From the NCBI GenBank assembly GCA_964345365.1, contig CAYFQR010000022.1, forward strand, positions 1 to 24,799: 24,799 bases of DNA, read 5' to 3'. Origin of the DNA: RUG754 sp964345365 (GTDB lineage Bacteria > Bacillota > Clostridia > Peptostreptococcales > Anaerovoracaceae). The translations under genes were made by a program, and so were the position numbers. The notes beneath the pieces are model-generated. The model was given only the letters and a program-made list of their open reading frames with translations. It was not told where the DNA came from and ran no database searches. Below are positions 7,149 through 16,270 of the stretch, in pieces; position 1 is the first letter of the stretch; each line of letters begins with the position of its first letter.

Positions 7149-9129
7149 TCGAATACATGTCATCCGCTTCCGAACCTAAATTTTTAAGAGTTTCACAGTT
7201 CGCAAGTATCTCTTTCGTCGGATAGACAATCTCAATATCTAATATTCTCGTCGGCCCTTCTATGTAATCCTCATACACATAATCATCGAGGCTCGTGTTC
7301 GGAATGGCATAGGTGAGATACTCAAAGTTCGCCTGTGCCGCTTCCTCCGAATACATGAAGTTTATCCATGCCATCGCACCGTCATAATTCTCGCAAACCT
7401 TCGGTACCGCCCAGTTGTCCGTCCAAACCTCCGTGCCCTCTCTCGGAATGGTGAAGGCTAAATTCTCGTTGTCCTCCTGCGCATATAGAACGTCACCCGA
7501 GTTGATTACCGCCATATAGGCGTTTTCCCCTATCATGAGATCCCTTGCGTTATCGTTGGCATAGGAATAAACAAGAGGCTTCTGCTCTATCAGCTTGTCC
7601 GTAATCATCTTTAGTTCCCGCTCATCAACGGTATTCATAGAGAATCCGAGCAGTTTGGCCGCAATCATATCAGCCTCCCTGAGCGAGTTCGGCATTACAA
7701 TTTTCGAAGCATATTTTTCATCCCAAAGTATCGACCAGGAGACGTCCTGCATCTCTTCAGGGTCGACAAACTTGGTGTTGTAGATAATACCGTAGGTACC
7801 CCATGTGTGAGGTGCCGAATAGTACATCCCGGGGTCAAACTCATCCACGAAGCTTCTCACATCAGGGCTCAGCTTGTCGATATTAGGTATCTTCGAGAAG
7901 CTCAGCTTTTCGAGCAAGCCCTCTTGAATCATCTTGTCTATCATATAGTCCGACGCACATATTACGTCATACTTCGCCGTCGAGTTTTTAATGACAGGAT
8001 ACATTTCTTCGTTTGTGTCGAAGTAGTCGCAAACTACGCTGTAACCCGTTTCCTCAAGAAAACGCTCGGTAAGTTCAGGGTCTATATAGTCCCCGAAGTT
8101 ATATAAGTAGACTATCCCCTTCTCCCCTTTTACACCCGGAGTCGAAGGCGTAAATCTTATTGCAACAAGCATGGCAACTATCAAAAGAGCCGTTATCAGA
8201 ACTATTTTTCTCTGTGACATTCCGCCCTGATATACGTATTCGTTTTCTTTCATGGAACCCTGTCTCGCCGCGGTCTCAACTTTTTTTGTCGAGCTTAAAA
8301 CATTCGTGGCTATGAGCGCCAAAAGCACCGCAACGAAAAGCACCGTCGAGAGAGCGAAAAGCGTAGGCCTTACTCCGATTTTGAGTTGGCTGTAAATCAA
8401 GGTCGAAAGGGTGTTTATTCCCGCTCCTCTTGTGAAATGCGTTATTACGAAATCGTCTACCGACATGGTGAAGCTGAGCAAAAAACCCGAAACTATGCCC
8501 GGCATCAAATCCGGAAGAACTACCTTGAAGAATGCATAGACAGGGCTTGCCCCCAAATCTAAAGCCGCCTCATAGGTATGGTTCTCGAGCTGCTTGAACT
8601 TCGGCATTACGCTGAGTATCACATAAGGAATACAGAAAGTGATATGTGCAAACAATACTGTTTTGTAGTTAAGAGAGATTCCGAAAAGAAGGAAACTCAT
8701 CATGATGGAAATACCCGTTACTATATCCGCATTAAGGAGAGGTATGTTATTGATTCCCATGAAAGCGGCACGTTTACGTTCCGACATCGCATTCATGGCT
8801 ATGCACGCGAGCACGCCGACAAGAGTCGCAGCGATACTCGCCCAAAGCGCTATAGTCAATGTGTTTCCGAGAGCCTCCATAATCTCCCTGCTGGCGAACA
8901 TCTCTTTGTACCACTTAAGGCTGAACTCCTGCCATGAAGCTATGGATTTACCTGAGTTGAAGCTGAGCACCATCAGCGTAACTATAGGGAGATACAGAAA
9001 TGCTACTATGGCAGCCAAATAGAGGCCCTTGCCAAAAGAAGATTTTCCGGCAGGCTTTTTTGCATATATTCCGTCAATGTAAACATGTCCGGTCTCCGCA
9101 TGGGAAGGGGAATAAGATTTTTTGTTCAT
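7120..9129 (-). CDS. potCD: Fused polyamine ABC transporter permease / substrate-binding protein (PotC-PotD)
   Basis: One 669-aa ORF joins two usually separate subunits. Residues ~30-282 are a PotC-like inner-membrane permease with about six hydrophobic segments and the EAA loop EAALDLGASPVYAFFKVVLP (188-207), which docks on the ATPase. Residues ~309-325 (IVLITALLIVAMLVAIR) are an extra membrane segment that would anchor the rest outside the cell. Residues 338-669 are a PotD-type solute-binding domain (YLYNFGDYIDPELTERFLEE; CASDYMIDKM; HTWGTYGIIYNT; VWTDNWAVPK), with aromatic and acidic positions expected for a polyamine pocket. The ATG overlaps the potB stop by 4 nt. A Met at 293 has AGGG upstream and could give a separate PotD. 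Spermidine/putrescine specificity is from family similarity only. Confidence 0.93.
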   Translation of the reverse strand: MNKKSYSPSHAETGHVYIDGIYAKKPAGKSSFGKGLYLAAIVAFLYLPIVTLMVLSFNSGKSIASWQEFSLKWYKEMFASREIMEALGNTLTIALWASIAATLVGVLACIAMNAMSERKRAAFMGINNIPLLNADIVTGISIMMSFLLFGISLNYKTVLFAHITFCIPYVILSVMPKFKQLENHTYEAALDLGASPVYAFFKVVLPDLMPGIVSGFLLSFTMSVDDFVITHFTRGAGINTLSTLIYSQLKIGVRPTLFALSTVLFVAVLLALIATNVLSSTKKVETAARQGSMKENEYVYQGGMSQRKIVLITALLIVAMLVAIRFTPSTPGVKGEKGIVYLYNFGDYIDPELTERFLEETGYSVVCDYFDTNEEMYPVIKNSTAKYDVICASDYMIDKMIQEGLLEKLSFSKIPNIDKLSPDVRSFVDEFDPGMYYSAPHTWGTYGIIYNTKFVDPEEMQDVSWSILWDEKYASKIVMPNSLREADMIAAKLLGFSMNTVDERELKMITDKLIEQKPLVYSYANDNARDLMIGENAYMAVINSGDVLYAQEDNENLAFTIPREGTEVWTDNWAVPKVCENYDGAMAWINFMYSEEAAQANFEYLTYAIPNTSLDDYVYEDYIEGPTRILDIEIVYPTKEILANCETLKNLGSEADDMYSKYWKIFKSQ

Positions 9130-9904
9130 ATCATATTGCCCTCCCCGTTTCTGTCGAATTTCTCAATGAGCGCCATCGAGATGACGATAAATATCATCAT
9201 TACGAGCGAAAGCCCCGCACCTAAATTCCAGTTAGATGAGGTCGTAAACTCCTGCTCTATAATGTTACCGATGAGGTTTACCTTGCCGCCTCCGAGCATG
9301 TTTGAAATCGCAAAGGTCGTGAGACTCGGAACAAACACCATGGTAACTCCCGACACGATTCCGGGCACAGTCAGCGGTATGATTACTTTTTTTAGAACCG
9401 TGTTTTTTGATGCGCCTAAATCGTATGCGGCTTCGATAAGAGAGTTGTCAATCTTAAGAAGCGCATTATATACCGGAAGAACCATAAACGGGAGGTAGTC
9501 GTACACCATGCCGAGCACTACCGCCGTCGGTGTATTTATTATGCCTAAAAAGCCCAGTATGCCGTTCTTCTCAAGAAGCACCTGCCACGCCATAGTCCTC
9601 AGTACAAAGTTCATCCACATAGGCAAAATAAACAAAAAAATCATGAAGCCTTTTTTGCCTAATCTGCTGTCCTTGAGGATGAGCCCGAGCGGGAAAGCCA
9701 TCACAAGACAAATAAAAGTCGCCGCAAGTGAAAGGGCGAGTGAAAGCATGAGGGCTTTCATGTGGTCGCCTGTAGCCATCGCCGCAATATTCGCGAATGT
9801 AAAACTGCCGCTTCTGTCCGTGATTCCGTAATAGGCTATAACTCCCATAGGTATGACGGTGCCTGCAAGGATAAAAACTATGAATGGTGCGCTGAACCAT
9901 CTCT

Positions 9905-9908
<4 letters not shown>
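9126..9908 (-). CDS. potB: Polyamine ABC transporter permease PotB
   Basis: Inner-membrane permease subunit, 260 aa, of a spermidine/putrescine-type importer. About six membrane segments are evident, and the EAA loop is EAAYDLGASKNTVLKKVIIP, which contacts the PotA ATPase. It pairs with the PotC half of the downstream fusion to form the channel. ATG at 9908 overlaps the potA stop by 4 nt (ATGA) and has GAGGAAATAG just upstream; its own stop overlaps potCD by 4 nt in the same way, so the three genes are translationally coupled. Substrate is inferred from gene order and family. Confidence 0.94.
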
Positions 9909-11026
<1,118 letters not shown>

Positions 11027-11077
11027 TTCTTTTCCTTCCGTAAATATGATATTGGTATTTCATAATCAAAAAATACT

Positions 11078-11120
11078 ATACAATTGTATTATACATTGTT
11101 TCACGTTGCAGAACAATGTA
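11078..11120 (-). promoter_or_regulatory. Two dyads over the pot promoter, candidate operator
   Basis: A perfect 9-bp inverted repeat, TACATTGTT (11092-11100) and AACAATGTA (11112-11120) with 11 nt between, covers the -35, spacer and edge of the -10. A perfect 12-bp palindrome ATACAATTGTAT (11078-11089) covers the likely start site. Both use the half-site ACAAT/ATTGT, four copies in all. The arrangement fits a dimeric repressor with two sites; the protein is not identifiable from the window. Confidence 0.6.
11088..11116 (-). promoter_or_regulatory. Promoter of the pot operon
   Basis: Minus strand: TTGTTC (11111-11116), 17-nt spacer, perfect TATAAT (11088-11093). The -35 matches only the first three consensus bases. 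The predicted start near 11081 leaves a leader of about 55 nt before the potA ATG. Confidence 0.7.
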
Positions 11121-11143
11121 TTTTTTATGGTGTTTCAGGGAAG

Positions 11144-11174
11144 AAAAAAAGCCCCGAAACAAGCGGAGCTTTTT
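11144..11174 (-). terminator. Intrinsic terminator of pnp (rpsO-pnp unit)
   Basis: Minus-strand stem AAAAAGCTCCG (11164-11174) with CGGGGCTTTTT (11146-11156), one G-U pair, 7-nt loop, ending in seven Ts. The A/T symmetry could let it work in both directions. Confidence 0.88.
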
Positions 11175-11184
11175 AAGATGACAT

Positions 11185-11214
11185 CCAAAAGCCTGATTCA
11201 AAATCAGCTCTTGG
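11185..11214 (-). other. Stable hairpin just after pnp
   Basis: CCAAGAGCTGATT and AATCAGGCTTTTGG pair with a single bulged G and a 3-nt loop, between the pnp stop and the terminator. No U tract follows. It may protect the mRNA 3' end or be a PNPase/RNase target; this is inference. Confidence 0.5.
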
Positions 11215-11228
11215 AGGTTATTTGTTTA

Positions 11229-13346
11229 TTAGAGAAGTTCTTTCCTGCTCAAGTTTATTCTGTTTTGGGAATCGATTTCGACAACCTTTACGGTTACTCT
11301 GTCACCGATGTTCATAACGTCTTCAACTTTTTCGACCCTGTGCTTAGCCATCTTGGAGATGTGCAGGAGACCATCCTTGCCCGGCAGTATCTCAACGAAC
11401 GCTCCGACAGAACCCTTTGCCGTGCTGAGGATTCTGGTTACCGTACCTTCGTAAATCTCTCCCACCTCTACATCCTTGGTAAGTATCTCGATTTCTTTTT
11501 TGCAGGCTTCGGTCATCGCGGCATCAGTTCCGTAAATCGAAACGAGCCCCGTGTCATCAAGATCTATTTTAACTCCGTATTTCTCAACTAAGCCGTTTAT
11601 CGTTTCACCGCCCTTGCCTATTACGATTCTGATCTTGTCGGTATCTATTCTGAACGATATGGCGCGAGGCGCCCACTTGGACAGCTCTGCACGAGGTTCA
11701 GGAATCTCTTCAAGCATTTTTTCCATGATGTGCATGCGGCCGACTTTCGCCTGGTTTAGAGCTTTTTCAAGGATTTCACGAGAAAGGCCGTGCACCTTGA
11801 TATCCATCTGAATGGCTGTAACGCCGACCTCTGTTCCCGTAACCTTGAAGTCCATATCTCCGAGGAAGTCTTCCATTCCCTGAATATCGGAAAGAATTGC
11901 GAACTCGGATTCTCCGTTTTCTTTTACTCTTTCGATGAGTCCCATGGCAATTCCGGAGACAGGTCTCTTGATAGGAACTCCCGCATCCATAAGCGCAAGG
12001 CACGAGCCGCAGGCCGAAGCCATTGAGCTTGAACCGTTGGAGCTTAAAACATCTGAAACAACTCTTATTGCGTAAGGGAAATCTTCTACAGGCGGAATAA
12101 CCGGAAGCAGTGCTCTCTCGGCGAGTGCGCCGTGACCTATTTCACGTCTGCCCGGCGAACGAGGCGATTTAGCTTCACCCGTGGAATACCCCGGGAAGTT
12201 ATAGTGATGAATATATCTCTTCTCAGTCTCCTCAGTGATTCCGTCGATTGTCTGCGCTTCCGATGCGGGTGCAAGTGTGCAGGAGGAAAGAACCTGAGTC
12301 TGACCTCTCTTGAAAAGTCCGCTTCCGTGAACTCTCGGAAGAAGCTCGGTTTCGCAGAATATCGGTCTTATTTCGTCATGCGCTCTGCTGTCAGGGCGTA
12401 TGCCGTCATCCAGAATCATACTCCTTACACTTTCTTTAGTGATATCGTAAAGAACGGCGTCGATGTCTCTTGAACCCTCAGGGAATATCTCTTCGAAATG
12501 TTCCTTGGTTTCAACTTCAACCTTATCCATATTATCAAGCCTTTCAAGCTTGTCGTAAGTTTGGATGGCTTCTTTCATCTTAGGAGTAGCAAACTCCCTT
12601 ACCTGTCTCTCGATTTCTTCGTCAGGTGTATAATAATCGATAACCTGTTTAGGCTTGCCCACTTCAGCAATAATCTGGTCAATGAATTCAACTATTTTTT
12701 TAACCTCTTCGTGAGCGAAAAGAATCGCATCGAGCATGACCTGTTCAGGAACCTCGTCAGCTCCGGCTTCTACCATCATTATGGCCTCTTTTGTGCCGGC
12801 AACGGTCATGTCGATATCGGATTTTTCACGTTGCTCAAGTGTAGGGTTTATGACAAACTCTCCGTTCACCCTTCCTACTTTAACGGCGGCTGTAGGCCCT
12901 TCCCATGGGATATCGGATATTGCGATGGCAACCGATGAACCTATCATCGCAGCAATCTCCGGTGAGCAATCGTTGTCAACCGACATACAGGTCGCAACTA
13001 CGACAACGTCATTGAAAAATCCCTTTGGAAAAAGCGGCCTGAGCGGCCTGTCAATAAGACGGGATGTGAGAGTTGCGTGTTCCGACGGACGTCCCTCTCT
13101 CTTGATGAAGCCTCCGGGAATCTTTCCTGCCGAATACATCCTCTCTTCAAAATTGCAGCTAAGCGGGAAGAAATCCTGTCCTTCCTTAGCTGTCTTTGAC
13201 ATTGTAACGGCTACGTTTACAACCGTGTCTCCATACTGTACCCATACCTGACCGTTTGCTTGCTCGCAAACCTTACCGATTTCAAGTTGGAGCAGACGAC
13301 CCCCGAGCGGGTATCTGAATGTTCTGTAATCTGTGAATCTTGGCAT
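11229..13346 (-). CDS. pnp: Polyribonucleotide nucleotidyltransferase (PNPase)
   Basis: Phosphorolytic 3'-5' exoribonuclease of the RNA degradosome. Domain order is complete: first RNase PH domain (GGRLLQLEIGKVCEQANG; FEERMYSAGKIPGGFIKREG), alpha-helical linker, second RNase PH domain with KSPRSPGRREIGHGALAERA, KH domain (IRIVIGKGGETINGLVEKYG) and C-terminal S1 domain (YEGTVTRILSTAKGSVGAFV; KDGLLHISKMA). 705 aa is the family length. ATG at 13346 has AGGAGG 7 nt upstream. It follows rpsO in the conserved rpsO-pnp pair, with a strong hairpin between them, so expression probably depends on read-through or on processing. Confidence 0.98.
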   Translation of the reverse strand: MPRFTDYRTFRYPLGGRLLQLEIGKVCEQANGQVWVQYGDTVVNVAVTMSKTAKEGQDFFPLSCNFEERMYSAGKIPGGFIKREGRPSEHATLTSRLIDRPLRPLFPKGFFNDVVVVATCMSVDNDCSPEIAAMIGSSVAIAISDIPWEGPTAAVKVGRVNGEFVINPTLEQREKSDIDMTVAGTKEAIMMVEAGADEVPEQVMLDAILFAHEEVKKIVEFIDQIIAEVGKPKQVIDYYTPDEEIERQVREFATPKMKEAIQTYDKLERLDNMDKVEVETKEHFEEIFPEGSRDIDAVLYDITKESVRSMILDDGIRPDSRAHDEIRPIFCETELLPRVHGSGLFKRGQTQVLSSCTLAPASEAQTIDGITEETEKRYIHHYNFPGYSTGEAKSPRSPGRREIGHGALAERALLPVIPPVEDFPYAIRVVSDVLSSNGSSSMASACGSCLALMDAGVPIKRPVSGIAMGLIERVKENGESEFAILSDIQGMEDFLGDMDFKVTGTEVGVTAIQMDIKVHGLSREILEKALNQAKVGRMHIMEKMLEEIPEPRAELSKWAPRAISFRIDTDKIRIVIGKGGETINGLVEKYGVKIDLDDTGLVSIYGTDAAMTEACKKEIEILTKDVEVGEIYEGTVTRILSTAKGSVGAFVEILPGKDGLLHISKMAKHRVEKVEDVMNIGDRVTVKVVEIDSQNRINLSRKELL

Positions 13347-13380
13347 TAAACTACCTCCTTAATGCTAAACTGTCTTTCTT

Positions 13381-13411
13381 CAAAAACAACGGCGGGGTTT
13401 GTGCCCCGCCG
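13381..13411 (-). terminator. Hairpin terminator/attenuator between rpsO and pnp
   Basis: Perfect 8-bp GC-rich stem CGGCGGGG (13404-13411) / CCCCGCCG (13390-13397), loop of 6, then TTGTTTTTG on the minus strand. No separate pnp promoter is obvious in the 81-nt gap, so it probably sets the rpsO:pnp ratio by partial termination. Confidence 0.85.
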
Positions 13412-13427
13412 ATAGTTTCAATTGTTA

Positions 13428-13694
13428 CTACTTTCTTAATCCAAGGCGAGCAATAAGAGTTCTATATCTCTCAAGGTCGTTTTCCTTAAGATAAGCAAGC
13501 ATGTTTCTTCTTTGACCGACCATCTTCAGAAGTCCGCGTCTTGAGTGGTGGTCTTTTTTGTGAGTTTTAAGATGTTCATTAAGGTCGTTAATTCTATGAG
13601 TCAGAATTGCAACCTGTACTTCAGGTGACCCTGTGTCACCCTCTTTAAGCTGATATTCGCTTATAATCTGTGTTTTTTTTTCTTTGGTAATCAT
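13428..13694 (-). CDS. rpsO: 30S ribosomal protein S15
   Basis: Primary 16S rRNA-binding protein of the small subunit central domain. All 88 residues match the family: EYQLKEGDTGSPEVQVAILT, HLKTHKKDHHSRRGLL, GQRRNMLAYLKENDLERYR, ending IARLGLRK. The conserved HHSRR segment that contacts rRNA is intact. The ATG at 13694 has AAAGGAG upstream. It has its own promoter and is followed by a hairpin and pnp. Confidence 0.99.
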   Translation of the reverse strand: MITKEKKTQIISEYQLKEGDTGSPEVQVAILTHRINDLNEHLKTHKKDHHSRRGLLKMVGQRRNMLAYLKENDLERYRTLIARLGLRK

Positions 13695-13781
13695 TTTTCG
13701 TCTCCTTTTTAAGTCCGCCTTCGCCGAGTATCACGTCGGAGTGTCGTGAAACTGAGCAAAAGGTAATTTTTTTAACAACTT

Positions 13782-13810
13782 ATGATAGCACGGGTCATAA
13801 AAGTTGTCAA
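13782..13810 (-). promoter_or_regulatory. Strong promoter of rpsO, embedded in a dyad
   Basis: TTGACA (13805-13810), 17 nt, TATCAT (13782-13787), preceded by TGC as in extended -10 promoters. The promoter lies inside an imperfect inverted repeat: ACAACTT(TT)ATGA and TCATAAGTTGT (about 13774-13807). The leader of about 80 nt contains a small hairpin, TCACG/CGTGA at 13731-13749; S15 autoregulatory leaders are known in Bacillota, but I cannot match a specific fold. Confidence 0.82.
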
Positions 13811-13835
13811 GTTTATCTTTTTCAAAAAATGCATT

Positions 13836-13910
13836 ACGGTGATTTCCCGCAAGCGCTTCACGGTTGATTCCCAAGGAGCATTTCACGCTTAATTTTCAGC
13901 AAGCGTATTG
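13836..13910 (-). repeat. Three degenerate 24-26-bp tandem units spanning the ribF stop codon
   Basis: Plus-strand units at 13836-13859, 13860-13884 and 13885-13910, each ACGSTTGATTYCC...CAAGCGYWTTC-like. In transcription order the first unit encodes the final RibF residues (NTLAEN, stop); the next two are untranslated, divergent copies. No clear intrinsic terminator for the upstream operon is visible between this array and the rpsO promoter. Confidence 0.65.
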
Positions 13911-14839
13911 TGGTAGGCAAGCGCTTCTTCGCAGTCCTTCTTTATCTGCGCCGACAGCTCCTGAACACTTGCGAAACGTGCCTCGGGACGTTTCATCTTC
14001 AGAAATTCCACCTTGATATATTTTCCGTATAATTCACTGTCAAAATTAAAAATATGCGTTTCCATATTCTTCTTAAAATCACCTATTGTCGGTTTCACAC
14101 CCACATTTGTTATTGACGGGTAACGAACCCCGTTATATACAAGATAAGTAAAGTAAACACCGTTCGGAGGCGTTACCATATCATCGTCAATCATTATATT
14201 CGATGTCGGGAAGCCGAGAGACTTACCCAGGCGGTTGCCGACAACGACTTCACCGCCGATTTCATAATTCCTGCCCAGAAACTTATCGCATTCATCGATG
14301 TCGCCCGATTTAATCAACTCCCTGATGAGCGTCGAGGAAACCACTTCCCCGTCAATCATTATAGGCTCAACACGACTCACATTAAAGCCGTACTTTTCAC
14401 CTGATTCCGCAAGCAAATCACTGTTGCCCTCGGCCTTATAGCCGTATCTATAGTTAAAACCGCAAAAAATCTCCGCCGCATTGAATCTGTCAACCAAAAG
14501 TTCTTTAACAAATTCCTCAGGTGACATTTTCATTATCTCCTCATCAAACTCTATGTCAAAAAGATAGTCAACACCGAGACTTTCGATGAGCTCAGCCTTT
14601 TCCGAGCTGTATATTATGTTTTTTACCGGCTTCGAACCGGGTATCAAATTCCTCGGATGATTGGAAAATGTGAATACCGCCGACCTTAACGGAATGCCCT
14701 GTGAAGTCTTGGCTCGCGCCGTCTGAACTGTCCTTCTTATCAGTTCCCTGTGTCCCAGATGAACTCCGTCGAAGTTTCCCAGTGCAGTCGCAGTAGGCGG
14801 AATATTTTCGATTTCATCTAAATTCTTAAAAGTTATCAT
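13889..14839 (-). CDS. ribF: Bifunctional riboflavin kinase / FAD synthetase
   Basis: Converts riboflavin to FMN and then FAD. The N-terminal FAD synthetase (nucleotidyltransferase) half has GNFDGVHLGH (21-30) with the HxGH motif, and FSNHPRNLIPG further on; the C-terminal riboflavin kinase half has LGFPTSNI, PPNGVYFTYL and a GKYIKVEFLKMKRPEARF-type segment. 316 aa is normal. ATG at 14839 follows GGAGAG. It is the last gene of the rimP-nusA-infB cluster but is separated from truB by 165 nt. The upstream region has no FMN-riboswitch-like conserved blocks. Confidence 0.97.
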   Translation of the reverse strand: MITFKNLDEIENIPPTATALGNFDGVHLGHRELIRRTVQTARAKTSQGIPLRSAVFTFSNHPRNLIPGSKPVKNIIYSSEKAELIESLGVDYLFDIEFDEEIMKMSPEEFVKELLVDRFNAAEIFCGFNYRYGYKAEGNSDLLAESGEKYGFNVSRVEPIMIDGEVVSSTLIRELIKSGDIDECDKFLGRNYEIGGEVVVGNRLGKSLGFPTSNIMIDDDMVTPPNGVYFTYLVYNGVRYPSITNVGVKPTIGDFKKNMETHIFNFDSELYGKYIKVEFLKMKRPEARFASVQELSAQIKKDCEEALAYHNTLAEN

Positions 14840-14970
14840 TAATTAGAACTCTCCTGATTACCATATGATTTTCACAGATTCCTTGTACGTCATTTACAAA
14901 TAATATTAAACGTTTTTCAAATAATTTAGTTTATATTAAAAAAACTGTAATTTGAATCTATGGCAAATCC

Positions 14971-14979
14971 ATCATAGCA
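14971..14979 (-). promoter_or_regulatory. Possible extended -10 promoter upstream of ribF
   Basis: TGCTATGAT on the minus strand, an extended -10 element 26 nt after the truB stop, with no convincing -35. It would give a leader of about 125 nt in the AT-rich truB-ribF gap. Weak on its own. Confidence 0.3.
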
Positions 14980-15004
14980 TTTTTTGGAAATTTTACGCTA
15001 ATTA

Positions 15005-16270
15005 TTATACGCGGTAAAAAACCTTATCACATACAAGTTTCTTGTACTTGTCGCTATGCTTGGCGACACCTATGAATGAGCCGTCCGTCGAGTAGATTTT
15101 GTACATACCTGCATATTCGGAACGTATCCTAAGTCCCGGCGATGAGCCCGCGTTACCGGCTGTATTATCATCACCTATTTCAGTTTTCGAGATTTTACGG
15201 TTTTTTTCGGATTGTGCAGTTTCAGTGATTGCCGTAATTTCATTCATAAGTTTTGAGAACTCAGGTTTTTCGACAATATCCACCTCATTATATGCGAGGT
15301 GCCAGCCGTCTATGAATCTACCCGCATCTTCCGGACTGACTACCGCCTTTCCGAAATGCACAAGCGGGTAGTCCGTCCCGAAAACGTATTTTCTGAATAC
15401 CTCCGGCACTTCATCAGTAAATCTGCGAAGACGTTTTATCATATATTCGGCGGGCATTTGCGAGCCGCTGCTGCGAGATTCAGCGGGCTTTTGCGAGGCG
15501 CCGTCAAGAGTGCCGCGTTTTTGCGATTCCTGTTTGCTATCGCAGTCACTCATCATTTCGATAAGCCCCTCTTCAAGCGCAATGTCAATAAGCTCCGAGA
15601 GCGGCACCGAGTTTTCCTTTGTGAAAACTCCTGAAGCCGTCCTCTCGAGAGTTTCAAGTGATGCGCCGCAACCTAAAATCTCGCCCGCATCCCTTACGAT
15701 AGACCTGATATATGTACCTTTCGAACAGGTGACCGTGAAATGAACGAGGGGAACAGGTTCCATCTCTACCGAATCCACTGCGAGTTCCCTTATAAAGACC
15801 TTTCTCGGTTTTATTTTTTTTGCAATCTCGGGAGGTATTTCCTCACCGTCATGGACGAACTCATAAAGTCTCCTGCCGTCTATCCTGATTGCAGAAATCA
15901 GCGGCGGGAGCTGTTCGATAATTCCGATTTGTGTCGAGAGCGCCTTAACTATATCACTCTCGGTTATACGGGAAGCGTCTCTTATTTCTTCCACTTCTCC
16001 CGTCATGTCGAGGGTTGAAGTGACGACTCCAAGTCTCATAACTGCCTTATAGGTTTTGAAGTCAACGTCAAGATATTCGGCAACCCTCGTGGAGCGGTTT
16101 ATACATATGGGAAGAACTCCCGTTGCCATAGGGTCAAGGGTTCCCGTATGTCCGATTTTCTTTATTCCGAGCACAGCTCTCATCTTATAAATAACATCGT
16201 TCGAGGTCATTCCTGCCGGCTTATATACACTGATTATACCGTCTTTTAGAGATTCGTTCGTCGGTTTCAT
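15005..16270 (-). CDS. truB: tRNA pseudouridine(55) synthase TruB with two linker insertions
   Basis: Isomerises U55 in the T-loop of tRNAs. The catalytic half (1-230) is complete: GIISVYKPAGMTS, then GHTGTLDPMATGVLP (40-54) with catalytic Asp46, and CSKGTYIRSIVRDAGE. The protein is 421 aa, over 100 longer than the usual ~300. The excess is two polar, low-complexity segments: residues ~240-275, containing SQKRGTLDGA / SQKPAESRSSG / SQMPAEYM repeats, and ~345-383, rich in T, E, N, G and S. Between and after them are parts of the C-terminal tRNA-binding region (FGTDYPLVHFGKAVVSPED; MYKIYSTDGSFIGVAKHSD). Start overlaps the nrnA stop by 4 nt. Activity is expected to be retained since the core is intact. 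Confidence 0.94.
   Translation of the reverse strand: MKPTNESLKDGIISVYKPAGMTSNDVIYKMRAVLGIKKIGHTGTLDPMATGVLPICINRSTRVAEYLDVDFKTYKAVMRLGVVTSTLDMTGEVEEIRDASRITESDIVKALSTQIGIIEQLPPLISAIRIDGRRLYEFVHDGEEIPPEIAKKIKPRKVFIRELAVDSVEMEPVPLVHFTVTCSKGTYIRSIVRDAGEILGCGASLETLERTASGVFTKENSVPLSELIDIALEEGLIEMMSDCDSKQESQKRGTLDGASQKPAESRSSGSQMPAEYMIKRLRRFTDEVPEVFRKYVFGTDYPLVHFGKAVVSPEDAGRFIDGWHLAYNEVDIVEKPEFSKLMNEITAITETAQSEKNRKISKTEIGDDNTAGNAGSSPGLRIRSEYAGMYKIYSTDGSFIGVAKHSDKYKKLVCDKVFYRV
15445..15530 (-). repeat. In-frame 30-33-bp repeat in the TruB linker
   Basis: Plus-strand GCGGGC-A/T-TTTGCGAG recurs with GCGA at 15460, 15493 and 15523 (steps 33 and 30). It encodes three copies of an SQ-K/M-x-x unit of 10-11 residues. 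All steps are multiples of three. Confidence 0.7.

Noticed and set aside
12736..13251. 171-codon plus-strand ORF opposite pnp
   Set aside because: Antisense to the first RNase PH domain of PNPase, with no support of its own.
13836..13910. CRISPR-like array
   Set aside because: Units are directly adjacent and degenerate, with no spacers and no cas genes; the same holds for the other arrays in the window.
14840..15004. FMN riboswitch ahead of ribF
   Set aside because: None of the conserved RFN blocks are visible in this AT-rich gap.
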